NCBI GenBank assembly: GCA_002050125.1
Contig: MWTA01000098.1
Span: 1-62,759, forward strand
Direction: 5' to 3'
DNA: 62,759 nucleotides
Origin: Anaerolineae bacterium UTCFX2
GTDB lineage: Bacteria; Chloroflexota; Anaerolineae; Anaerolineales; UBA4823
This document shows, piece after piece, positions 7,851 through 15,255 of the stretch. The position numbers and the translations under genes are program-made. Position 1 is the stretch's first letter. Each line of letters opens with the position of its first letter. The notes below the pieces were generated by a model. That model was given only the letters and a program-made list of their open reading frames with translations. It did not search any database and was not told the DNA's origin.

Positions 7851-9706
7851 CCGAATCACAACCCTTACCCACCCAAGCGAAAGCCCAACAGAAAGCTGAG
7901 GCTGCGCCCCAAAAACGGCGTAAAATCGTCTGGCGGGAGTTAATCGAAGAAGCAATTGCGCTGGGAATCCTGATCGTCCTGATCTTCGCCTGGGTGATCT
8001 ACCGCCAGGTAAGCTGCCCGCCGCTGTGCATCGATAAGAATCTGACCGGCCGCGATTTCCGCGGCAAGCAGCTTGATAACGCGCGCTTTGATAACGCGAT
8101 CCTGAACGGAGTTAATTTCTCGGGTGCATCTTTGAATGGAGCGGATTTTTCAGGCGCCGACCTGAGCGGGGCAACGCTGGAAAAAACCCATTTACTCGGA
8201 GCAGATCTAACGTCGGCTGTGCTGGTTGGCGCGAGTTTGGATGGTTCCAATCTAACTGGATCGAAACTGCACAACGCCAATCTCAGCGGTGCCAATCTAA
8301 GCAACACCATCATGAAAGATGTTGATTTCACCCAAGGAACCAACCTGCGAGCGATTAAGCTCAATAAGGCAAATTTGACTGGCGCAAAGTTTCGCGGAGC
8401 TAGCTTAAGCGGAGCCCAATTCACTTACGCTTTGCTCAATGGCGCAGACCTGTCAGAAGCCGATCTAGGCGGCGCAAACTTTACCGGCGCAGTCCTAGCC
8501 GGGGCGGACCTCTCAAAGGCAAACTTGCTCGGCGCTACGCTGGATGACGCCAGTTTGTTTGGTGCGATCCTGCCAGGATCGAATCTCGCGGGCGCTTCAT
8601 TTGACGATACGGATCTATCCGGTGCAGACCTGCAAGGCGCCACTCTCACCGGAGCGACCAGCACTTCAGCCTTCTTCGACGGCGCGGATCTGACCGGGGC
8701 AAAGTTGACGGGTGTCAAACTTCGCGGCACCAGTTTGTCCGGAACAACCATGATCAACGCCGATCTCACTTCCGCAATTTTGGATACGCTGGTCATGGGT
8801 GACGACGTTTTTCCCACAACCCTCGACGGAGCAATTCTCCATGGCGCTAAACTGGCTAACAGCAACCTCGCTGGCGCCTCGCTGGCAGGTGCAGACCTTA
8901 CCCAGGCTGATCTGAGCGCCGGGGGCAGCTCACCCGCCATAATGGTTGGCACGATAGAAGTTGGCGGAAGCCCGCAGCCTGTTCAGACCAAGCTCGTTGG
9001 GGCTAAATTTTTAAATTCAGCGTTTCCCTCGGCTGTCCTTACAGGTATGAACTTGAAAGGAGTCAATTTCCAGGGAGCCAACCTCCGTTCCGCGGATCTG
9101 CGAGAAGCCGATCTCTCTCAGGTGGACCTTTCAGGAGCCAACCTGAGCGGTGCAAATCTGCAGAGGGCAAATCTGTTCGAAACCGACCTGACCGATGCCA
9201 ACCTGGCAGGGGCTAACCTTTCATATACATCCCTTAATAGCGTGACTTTACAAGACGCCAAGCTGGTTACGCGCGCAGATGTCAATTTCCCTGCCGACCT
9301 GACTTATTCTGAATTTGTTTCTTTCATCTTTAGCCAGGACTGCAATAACGGAACCTTTCTAGTTGTGGATAATGGTCAGGTAGAAGAAAGACGCTTGAAT
9401 TTCGCTTTCGACCTGGGCAGATCCTTTTTCGACCAGGATAAATGGCGTAATGCTGAAATTTACATCTGCTCCGCCAATCTGAGCAACACAACCATGCGCG
9501 GGCGAAAAACGCGCGAGACCTCGCTGGCAGGGATCAATATGCGTGGAGCAGACTTGAGCTCCTCCGACCTCTCCAATTTGACTTTTGAAGAGACAATCAT
9601 GGTGGGCTCAATTCCTTACACGCTGAAAGCCGACCTGACTGGGGTGATCTACGACAGCTTTACGATCTGGCCGCGCGGCTTCAACTACCCGGCTTCGGCA
9701 AAATAA
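7847..9706 (+). CDS. Membrane-anchored pentapeptide-repeat protein
   Basis: A 619-residue paralog of the preceding lipoprotein. A Lys/Ala/Gln-rich cytoplasmic N-terminus (1-30) is followed by a membrane helix (about 35-53). VSCPPLCI (57-62) and LTGRDF come next, matching CPPNCI and LSGRE in the lipoprotein. Some 85 pentapeptides follow, interrupted near residue 365 (GGSSPAIMVGTIEVGG) and again near 490-530 by a non-repeat insert with Cys residues (FSQDCNNGTFL, EIYICSANL). The C-terminal cap VIYDSFTIWPRGFNYP repeats the cap of the lipoprotein. It is translationally coupled to that gene. The shared Cys motif and cap suggest a common ancestor and probably a common partner. Confidence 0.85.
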   Translation: MTESQPLPTQAKAQQKAEAAPQKRRKIVWRELIEEAIALGILIVLIFAWVIYRQVSCPPLCIDKNLTGRDFRGKQLDNARFDNAILNGVNFSGASLNGADFSGADLSGATLEKTHLLGADLTSAVLVGASLDGSNLTGSKLHNANLSGANLSNTIMKDVDFTQGTNLRAIKLNKANLTGAKFRGASLSGAQFTYALLNGADLSEADLGGANFTGAVLAGADLSKANLLGATLDDASLFGAILPGSNLAGASFDDTDLSGADLQGATLTGATSTSAFFDGADLTGAKLTGVKLRGTSLSGTTMINADLTSAILDTLVMGDDVFPTTLDGAILHGAKLANSNLAGASLAGADLTQADLSAGGSSPAIMVGTIEVGGSPQPVQTKLVGAKFLNSAFPSAVLTGMNLKGVNFQGANLRSADLREADLSQVDLSGANLSGANLQRANLFETDLTDANLAGANLSYTSLNSVTLQDAKLVTRADVNFPADLTYSEFVSFIFSQDCNNGTFLVVDNGQVEERRLNFAFDLGRSFFDQDKWRNAEIYICSANLSNTTMRGRKTRETSLAGINMRGADLSSSDLSNLTFEETIMVGSIPYTLKADLTGVIYDSFTIWPRGFNYPASAK

Positions 9707-9759
9707 CCCTGCGGCTGACTATAGATTTGACCTGAAACCTTAGCCCTCCGAAGAGAAAA

Positions 9760-10518
9760 ATGACCTTAACCATCACGATCGCAAATCAAAAAGGGGGTGT
9801 CGGTAAAACCACTACAGCCGTGACTCTGGCGCACGGGCTTGTCCGAAAGGGGAAACGCGTGCTGCTGGTCGACCTGGACCCGCAAGGTCAGTGTGCGACC
9901 ATCCTTGGACTCAAACCTGAGCCAGGGGCTTTCAACTTACTTGTGTCAGAGCAGCCGCTCGGTCAGGTAATTCGCGCAACCGATCGTGAGAATTTATTTG
10001 TCGTTCTCGGAGACCGAAAAACCGCGGTAGCCCAGACGGTTCTCAATGTTCAGCGTTCGCCAATCAGCTTCACCCAAAATAAAATCTGCATTCCCGCAGC
10101 CAGAGACAGCATTGATTACGTCATTCTAGATACCTCTCCCTCGGTTGGCGAATTGCAGGAACAGGCTCTATGGGCAGCTGATGGAGTGCTCATCCCCTGT
10201 GCAGTGGATTATCTGGCTTCGGACGGCGTTTTTAACATTGCAATCACGCTAAAACGCATCCATGATGAATTAAAGTGGAAAGGCAGAATCCTGGGGATCC
10301 TGCCTACGTTTTACGATAGCGTAACCCGGGAAAGCAAAGCCACTCTTCAAGACTTGCAGAAGCGTTTCGGAAGCCTCCTGCTTCCGCCGATCCATCGGGC
10401 AACCGTTCTGCGCGAATGTGCCGTTGAAGGTAAGACCATTTTCGAATTGGACCCTTCCAGCCGGGCAGCCGAGCAATACGACCAACTGGTGGGTTTTGTG
10501 AAAAGTTGGGAAAAATAA
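9760..10518 (+). CDS. ParA/Soj-family ATPase, orphan
   Basis: A 252-residue deviant Walker A ATPase: KGGVGKTT at residues 11-18 with the signature Lys, VDLDPQGQ (Walker A'), DYVILDTSPS (Walker B). It is full length for ParA/Soj proteins. These dimerise on ATP and position DNA or protein cargo. No ParB partner and no parS-like sequence are present next to it. It ends the pentapeptide-repeat operon, 53 bases after the second repeat protein, and is followed by a terminator. By position it may place the exporter or the repeat proteins in the cell rather than segregate DNA. That role is inference. Confidence 0.85.
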   Translation: MTLTITIANQKGGVGKTTTAVTLAHGLVRKGKRVLLVDLDPQGQCATILGLKPEPGAFNLLVSEQPLGQVIRATDRENLFVVLGDRKTAVAQTVLNVQRSPISFTQNKICIPAARDSIDYVILDTSPSVGELQEQALWAADGVLIPCAVDYLASDGVFNIAITLKRIHDELKWKGRILGILPTFYDSVTRESKATLQDLQKRFGSLLLPPIHRATVLRECAVEGKTIFELDPSSRAAEQYDQLVGFVKSWEK

Positions 10519-10543
10519 CCACTCAGGCGGTTGTGTGGATAAA

Positions 10544-10582
10544 AAATCAAGCTTCTATCTGATTTGAATGGAAGCTTGATTT
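10544..10582. terminator. Rho-independent terminator, probably bidirectional
   Basis: A perfect 12-bp inverted repeat AAATCAAGCTTC / GAAGCTTGATTT with a 15-base loop lies just after the ParA stop. It is flanked by A on the left and ends in a short T run. It separates the rightward operon from the leftward gene at 10615-10914. Confidence 0.7.
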
Positions 10583-10614
10583 GCAGTTAAATAATGCCGT
10601 GCGGATCCCGCCGC

Positions 10615-10914
10615 TTAATCAGTAGATTGGCTTCCCTCATTCTCAGGCTGGTCTTCGTCCGCATGGCGGCGGCTGGATTGCTTCGCGGCTGTTGGCGCAG
10701 TTTCACTTGTTTTCGGCTGCACATCCACGATTTCTTCTTCAGCTTTCTTCTCCCCGCGTACGGTGCGCGTCACCCAGTCTTCCGCGCTGGCTGCTGCCTT
10801 CCGAGTCGTATCCGCAACCTTCTCGGTGGTGTCATCAATCGGTTTGCTCAGGCGGCTGCGAGCGAGCAGGTAGCCAGCCACTCCTGCAATTAGAATAAAG
10901 AGTAACAATTCCAT
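10615..10914 (-). CDS. YtxH-like single-helix membrane protein
   Basis: A 99-residue protein. The N-terminal helix (MELLLFILIAGVAGYLLARS) is followed by an amphipathic, charged, Ala/Thr/Glu-rich segment (TTEKVADTTRKAAASAEDW) and an acidic, disordered C-terminus. This arrangement is typical of small YtxH/gas-vesicle-protein-like stress proteins of unknown mechanism. The ATG has AAGGAGG 6 bases upstream. It is monocistronic between two intergenic regions. Confidence 0.7.
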   Translation of the reverse strand: MELLLFILIAGVAGYLLARSRLSKPIDDTTEKVADTTRKAAASAEDWVTRTVRGEKKAEEEIVDVQPKTSETAPTAAKQSSRRHADEDQPENEGSQSTD

Positions 10915-11037
10915 TGTGGGCCTCCTTTATATTTATACAGTCAATCTGTCTGCGCGTGATTTTTGGGATTATATCACACGCATCGTTTGCGCTTTGCTTA
11001 CACCCTCGGAAGGAAGACCATAACCAATTGGCTCGCG

Positions 11038-12204
11038 TTACGGTCCTGGCACGGGTGTAGACGTTGCTGTCGGGATTGTTGTAGGCGTAACTAGCCCGGC
11101 GCCCGGTGATATTAGGGAGGTCGGAGTAGGAGTGAGCGTCTGAGTCAATTCGAACTCGCCCGTTTGATCGCTCAACATATCCGGCAGCGGAAGGAGTAAG
11201 GGGTTGTTGTTGGGGAGAAGCATTACCCGTAAGTTTGGCGCAATTTTTTCGATATAGCGATACGTTAGAAGCTGCGCGTCCCCTGCCAATGCTTCCCTAA
11301 TGAGGTTCAGGGCTGATTGTTCCGCCTGCGCTTTCAGCACAATAGCCGTCGCCTGGGCTGCGGCTTCGATCTCAATCGCGGCAGCGCGGCCGTCCGCCTC
11401 GATTTTAAGACGATCGCGCTCACCCTCTGCCAGTTTACGCATTTGTTCAGCCTGATATTCACGCTGCTGACGCTCCTGTTCAGCCACCTGCTTCATTTCA
11501 ATAGCATTTGCATATTGGTCCGAAAACGCGATGTTCCGCAGCAGAAAACGACCAAGCACAAAACCGTTATCCGAAAACGCATTGCGTAACAATTCTCCGA
11601 GATTCTCCTCCAGATTTTTCCGCTTTGAGCTGTTAATCTCGTCTGCTGTGAATTGCGAAACCTCGGTTCGGATGATCCCGCGCATCATCGGGCGGATAAA
11701 ATCGTCGATGTAGCGCTTTTGCCAGTCAATGTGAACGCGAACCGCTTCGTTCGCATCGATCCGGTAGATCACCGAACTGTCCAGGTAAACCAATTGTCCA
11801 TCCTCGGTTCGGGCAGAAATGGAATCCGCGCCTTGTTTTGATCCTTCAAACGGTTCCGTACTCATGGTATAAGTTTGCCAGTAGATGGGGTAGCGGACCA
11901 CCCTTTCTGCCAGCGGGACGACAACATGCAAGCCAGAGCGCAGAGGCTGTTCGCGGTAACCATTCGGGCTGAGCACCGATATGACGACCCCAACCTCCTG
12001 GGGCTCGATAAAAACTAAACTTGCGCTTAATAAAGAGAGCGTTATAGCAATGACCAGAGCAACGATAATACGCCAGGACAAAAAGACCCGCAGCATACTG
12101 CGCATACCGCCGGCTTGATAGCCGCGCAACACCAACAGGATCACCACAAGCACAAACCAGAACCAGGCGATCACCGCCAGCAGATTGAGCATTTGATCGA
12201 TCAT
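11038..12204 (-). CDS. SPFH (prohibitin/band 7) family membrane protein
   Basis: A 388-residue protein with two hydrophobic segments at the N-terminus (about 7-27 and 47-66) and an SPFH core (VGVVISVLSPNGYREQPLRSG through the EAVRVHIDW region). A long Glu/Ala/Arg coiled coil follows (EQERQQREYQAEQMRKLAEG), then a Thr-Pro-rich tail (TPTPTSLISPG). SPFH proteins oligomerise into membrane microdomain scaffolds. The tail is unusual and resembles the disordered linkers in the lipoproteins nearby. A consensus -10 lies about 70 bases upstream of the ATG. There is no NfeD partner. Confidence 0.85.
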   Translation of the reverse strand: MIDQMLNLLAVIAWFWFVLVVILLVLRGYQAGGMRSMLRVFLSWRIIVALVIAITLSLLSASLVFIEPQEVGVVISVLSPNGYREQPLRSGLHVVVPLAERVVRYPIYWQTYTMSTEPFEGSKQGADSISARTEDGQLVYLDSSVIYRIDANEAVRVHIDWQKRYIDDFIRPMMRGIIRTEVSQFTADEINSSKRKNLEENLGELLRNAFSDNGFVLGRFLLRNIAFSDQYANAIEMKQVAEQERQQREYQAEQMRKLAEGERDRLKIEADGRAAAIEIEAAAQATAIVLKAQAEQSALNLIREALAGDAQLLTYRYIEKIAPNLRVMLLPNNNPLLLPLPDMLSDQTGEFELTQTLTPTPTSLISPGAGLVTPTTIPTATSTPVPGP

Positions 12205-12271
12205 ATGACCTTTTTCTATCCCAAACAGCAGCCCCAGGCGAGTTGAGAGGTATTTCCCAATTTATGGATCA

Positions 12272-12277
12272 ATTATA
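12272..12277 (-). promoter_or_regulatory. Candidate -10 for the SPFH gene
   Basis: TATAAT on the minus strand with a poor -35 (TTTCAA at 16 bp). It gives a leader of about 60 bases with AAGG before the ATG. Confidence 0.4.
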
Positions 12278-12328
12278 CTGATTCTGGCTGCTATTGAAAT
12301 GCGAACTTGGAAAATCACGTCATTTGTC

Positions 12329-13867
12329 TTAGCGATATAAAGGAATGCGCGCCTCGCAAACCACACTGTCAAACTCGCTTCCTGGTCGAAAAACAAGCTC
12401 CCAATCCTCACCCTTCGGAGTAATATCAAAAGCCAATCTCACGCGCCGCTTTTCTCCAGGCCCGATCACGTCCTGAACCAATTCGCCCGCCCCCTCAATA
12501 AACAAATAACCGGTTGCCTCGCGGTTCAATTGATATTCTAACAGACGTTCTGCCAATCTGCCCTCCACAGAATAATCGCCATCCCAGACCATGATTGGCG
12601 CCTCGGTCTGATTTTGATAAAGGATATCAAGTATCAAAAACTGCCCCTCAGCGTGATGTTCAAACAAATCCCTTTGAAATCGAGGGGCTTCGGTCAGCTT
12701 TATAGAAAATATCCCATCGCAGCCGTGCTCAAAAATGTAATCTGGGCCCGGCGTCGGTCCGGCGGGGGTTGAAGTAACTTCAGGGTTAGCCAGCGCTGTG
12801 ACAGCCGGGGTAGGCACACTTTTTCCGGTTTGGGAGAAATAGCTCGTGAGCGCATTGTATATGTAGTTCTGCCAAAGCATGAGCATATCATCGTGATGAT
12901 ATTCATGGGTCCTGAATGTCTGGATAATCACGCGACCACCGAGACAACTCGCAAGCACTGCATTCTGATTCTTCTGGTTTGGGTTGGTTCCAGCAAGGAA
13001 AATCGGAGCGCTTTCATCGGTGGATATTGTAGAATCCCCCTCCAGCAGATCGCCAATGTCGCCTGTCCAAATACGGCGCGCGTTTCTCAGCGCTGGGGGA
13101 ATTGAATTCGGTCTGTTAAAGACAGGGTGATCCGGTTGAAGCCAGTAAAACACCCGTAGATTTGGCTCGAACCAATCCGTTTGAAAGCGAACTCCGCATC
13201 GATTCAGAAACTGACCGGCTTTGCCCCGCGGAGCGAGATCGAAATCCCAGTTCTCGACAATTGCCGCTGCCCCGCGGGCAACGTGCGCGTCAATATATTC
13301 GAAGAATTCTCCTCCAAATTCGCGATTCGCCTCTGCGGCGGCAATGATCAGATCCCATTCCATGCCGGATAACAGTTGGGTCTTAAACCAACCTTTGGCG
13401 CTGCCCACGTCCAGATAAAAATAGCCGCCGGTATCCAGCGCCTCTTTCACAATTCGGATGTAAGGCGAGGCAGACATATCCTCGAATAACAAGATTCGCG
13501 CCGATTTCAATAGACGTTCGTCCGGATCAACCGGCAAGCCCGGCGTGACGCTGCTTTGGGGACTACTGGCAAGCGTCGCCACGAGTCGAGCCTGGGCTGT
13601 TGCTGTGGTCAGGCTGGCATCCAGCGTGGATTGGGCAACCCGGGTTGAATCTCCCTGGCGCGCGATCGCAGTGAAAGCGCTGAGTGTCTCATAAAGGTCG
13701 GTTTGCTGTGCGTACAACGAGTCCAGCGTCGAACTCACCGGATCGCTCGATCTCAGACCGCGAAAAAAGTTACAGGAAAGTTGCACAACGATCACTAAAG
13801 AGAGGAGAGCAAACAGCCACTGCTTGAAGACCTTACGGCGATTGAGTGTTTGTGTTCGATCTTCCAA
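12329..13867 (-). CDS. Lipoprotein with GATase/ThuA-like domain and C-terminal beta domain
   Basis: A 512-residue predicted lipoprotein: basic N-terminus, hydrophobic helix and lipobox QLSC near residue 32. A short coiled region follows (about 45-100), then an alpha/beta domain (ARILLFEDMSASPYIRIVKEAL ending near GRVIIQTFRTHEYHHDD) that resembles class-I-glutamine-amidotransferase/ThuA-like folds without an evident Cys nucleophile. After a TSTPAGPTPGP linker comes an immunoglobulin-like beta domain similar in style to DUF4352. The start is a TTG with GGAGGACGG upstream. The start codon lies about 100 bases from the divergent IMPase gene. Function unknown. Confidence 0.65.
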   Translation of the reverse strand: MEDRTQTLNRRKVFKQWLFALLSLVIVVQLSCNFFRGLRSSDPVSSTLDSLYAQQTDLYETLSAFTAIARQGDSTRVAQSTLDASLTTATAQARLVATLASSPQSSVTPGLPVDPDERLLKSARILLFEDMSASPYIRIVKEALDTGGYFYLDVGSAKGWFKTQLLSGMEWDLIIAAAEANREFGGEFFEYIDAHVARGAAAIVENWDFDLAPRGKAGQFLNRCGVRFQTDWFEPNLRVFYWLQPDHPVFNRPNSIPPALRNARRIWTGDIGDLLEGDSTISTDESAPIFLAGTNPNQKNQNAVLASCLGGRVIIQTFRTHEYHHDDMLMLWQNYIYNALTSYFSQTGKSVPTPAVTALANPEVTSTPAGPTPGPDYIFEHGCDGIFSIKLTEAPRFQRDLFEHHAEGQFLILDILYQNQTEAPIMVWDGDYSVEGRLAERLLEYQLNREATGYLFIEGAGELVQDVIGPGEKRRVRLAFDITPKGEDWELVFRPGSEFDSVVCEARIPLYR

Positions 13868-13950
13868 AGCCCGTCCTCCGTGGTCTTCACGGTAAATATC
13901 AAGGGTCGATTCAGTCCAGGGAACCGCAAATTATTCTATCAGATAAATCA

Positions 13951-13959
13951 TGATATCAT
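13951..13959 (+). promoter_or_regulatory. Extended -10 giving a nearly leaderless IMPase transcript
   Basis: TGATATCAT (TGn plus TATCAT) ends 7 bases before the ATG at 13967. Transcription would therefore begin at or next to the start codon. Confidence 0.45.
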
Positions 13960-13966
13960 TGGCGAC

Positions 13967-14758
13967 ATGCCTCACACTGACTATTCTCAATATATGGATT
14001 TCATCACCGAAACGGTCGTTCTGGCTGGCAAAATAACGCTGGGTTATTTTCAATCCGATTTGCAGCCAGAATACAAGAACGATCGCTCACCCGTAACCAT
14101 CGCTGATCGAAAGGCGGAGGAGTTCATTCGCAGCCGGATCGAGAAAACCTACCCGCGCCATGCAATCATAGGCGAGGAATATGGCGGAGAAGTAACTAGT
14201 TCCGCCAGTCACCGCTGGTTAATCGATCCAATTGACGGAACCAAATCGTTTATGCGCGGCATTCCGTTCTATGCTGTGCTCCTCGGGCTCGAGATTGAAG
14301 GGGGGGTCGAGGTTGGTGCAGCCTATTTTCCCGCCCTGGACGAACTGATCGCTGCCGCGAGCGGGTTTGGATGCTGGTGGAACGGACGCAAAGCGCGCCT
14401 CTCGCGAATCGCTAGCTTGAGCAGCGCCTATTTCTCAGCTTCCAGCCTGCAGACCTTTGTTCAAAACAACCAGAGACCGGTATTCGACCGGCTGTCAGCC
14501 CGGTGTTACCACCAGATAGGCTATGTCGATGCTTATGGGTATCTGGCGGTGGCAACCGGGCGGATTGAACTGATGATGGACGCGGTGGTGTCAGTTTGGG
14601 ATTGCGCACCCTTTCCCGCTATCTTCCGAGAAGTTGGCGGATATTTTGGCGACTGGCAAGGGAACGAGACGATTTACGCCGGGCGTTCGCTGGCGACCAC
14701 CCGAATATTGCTGCCCGAGGTGCTCGAAACAATCCGCGACAGCTCTGCAGGCGCATAG
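13967..14758 (+). CDS. Inositol-monophosphatase-family phosphatase (HisN-like)
   Basis: A 263-residue Mg-dependent phosphatase. Motifs are IGEEYG (Glu70-Glu71), the metal-binding DPIDGTKSF (Asp87, Asp90, Thr92) and WDCAPF (Trp211-Asp212), all in their usual order and spacing. The pattern fits the IMPase/histidinol-phosphatase branch. The sequence does not fix the substrate (histidinol phosphate, inositol phosphate or PAP). I chose the ATG at 13967 because upstream in-frame codons have no family similarity and would start before the promoter. No histidine-biosynthesis genes lie nearby. Confidence 0.85.
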   Translation: MPHTDYSQYMDFITETVVLAGKITLGYFQSDLQPEYKNDRSPVTIADRKAEEFIRSRIEKTYPRHAIIGEEYGGEVTSSASHRWLIDPIDGTKSFMRGIPFYAVLLGLEIEGGVEVGAAYFPALDELIAAASGFGCWWNGRKARLSRIASLSSAYFSASSLQTFVQNNQRPVFDRLSARCYHQIGYVDAYGYLAVATGRIELMMDAVVSVWDCAPFPAIFREVGGYFGDWQGNETIYAGRSLATTRILLPEVLETIRDSSAGA

Positions 14759-14797
14759 CTCTGCGCGCGCGGTGGAAAATAAGCGCCTCCCGACGAC

Positions 14798-15205
14798 TTA
14801 TGTATCCTTCTGCTTTTCCACCGCGTCGGGGTCGTAGTCGCCCCATTTACCGCTGAACGAAGAAGCGAACATCATTGCGCTGATGCGGTCTGCCTGTTCA
14901 ACCGCCTGGCGATGGAGCTCTTCACGCCGGGCTGCGGCATCTTCCTGAGGGGTTCTTTCGGTCGGTTTGGCTGAAAGGATTGTCACCTGACGTGCGTCGC
15001 CCACAAAGTAGGGAATTTGCGCGCCAACCAGCGCTCCCAGGATAGCCTGCGCCAAAGGCGTGCCCTCGCCCAGAAACCCCGCCTGAAAATCCGCCTGATC
15101 GTCATCGACGATCACAAACTCCAGGCGTTCAGCCCCGTCTGTATAGCTTATTTCAACCTGGATCATGTATCCAGGCGCGACCTGGGTTGGTTGTTCTTCG
15201 CTCAT
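14798..15205 (-). CDS. Stand-alone GreA/GreB C-terminal-like protein
   Basis: A 135-residue protein whose middle (TPLAQAILGALVGAQIPYFV ending in VTILSAKP) matches the GreA/GreB C-terminal FKBP-like domain (SPLGRALLGK..GD......YEVLSI type). The N-terminal coiled coil that reaches the polymerase channel is missing, so cleavage-factor activity is unlikely. Such short versions may bind RNA polymerase, as Rnk does. The C-terminal 50 residues are charged and helical. The gene has a TATAAT 10 bases before the ATG and GGAGA next to the start. Confidence 0.6.
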   Translation of the reverse strand: MSEEQPTQVAPGYMIQVEISYTDGAERLEFVIVDDDQADFQAGFLGEGTPLAQAILGALVGAQIPYFVGDARQVTILSAKPTERTPQEDAAARREELHRQAVEQADRISAMMFASSFSGKWGDYDPDAVEKQKDT

Positions 15206-15215
15206 TCTCCTATTG

Positions 15216-15221
15216 ATTATA
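15216..15221 (-). promoter_or_regulatory. -10 element with very short leader
   Basis: TATAAT on the minus strand, 10 bases before the ATG at 15205. The leader would be only a few bases and would just include AGGAGA. Confidence 0.45.
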
Positions 15222-15255
15222 CACCAGCCATTTTTTGCTTTTCTTTTGCAGAGAT

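Noticed and set aside
7004..8952. Long minus-strand open frames across the pentapeptide-repeat genes
   Set aside because: They are low-complexity shadows (Ala/Pro/Leu/Arg) made by the repeat codons. The plus strand shows signal peptides, coupled starts and the pentapeptide periodicity.
6822..9706. Pentapeptide-repeat proteins as gyrase-protecting immunity factors
   Set aside because: Both carry export or membrane-anchor sequences before the repeats, so the beta-helix should be outside the cytoplasm, away from gyrase.
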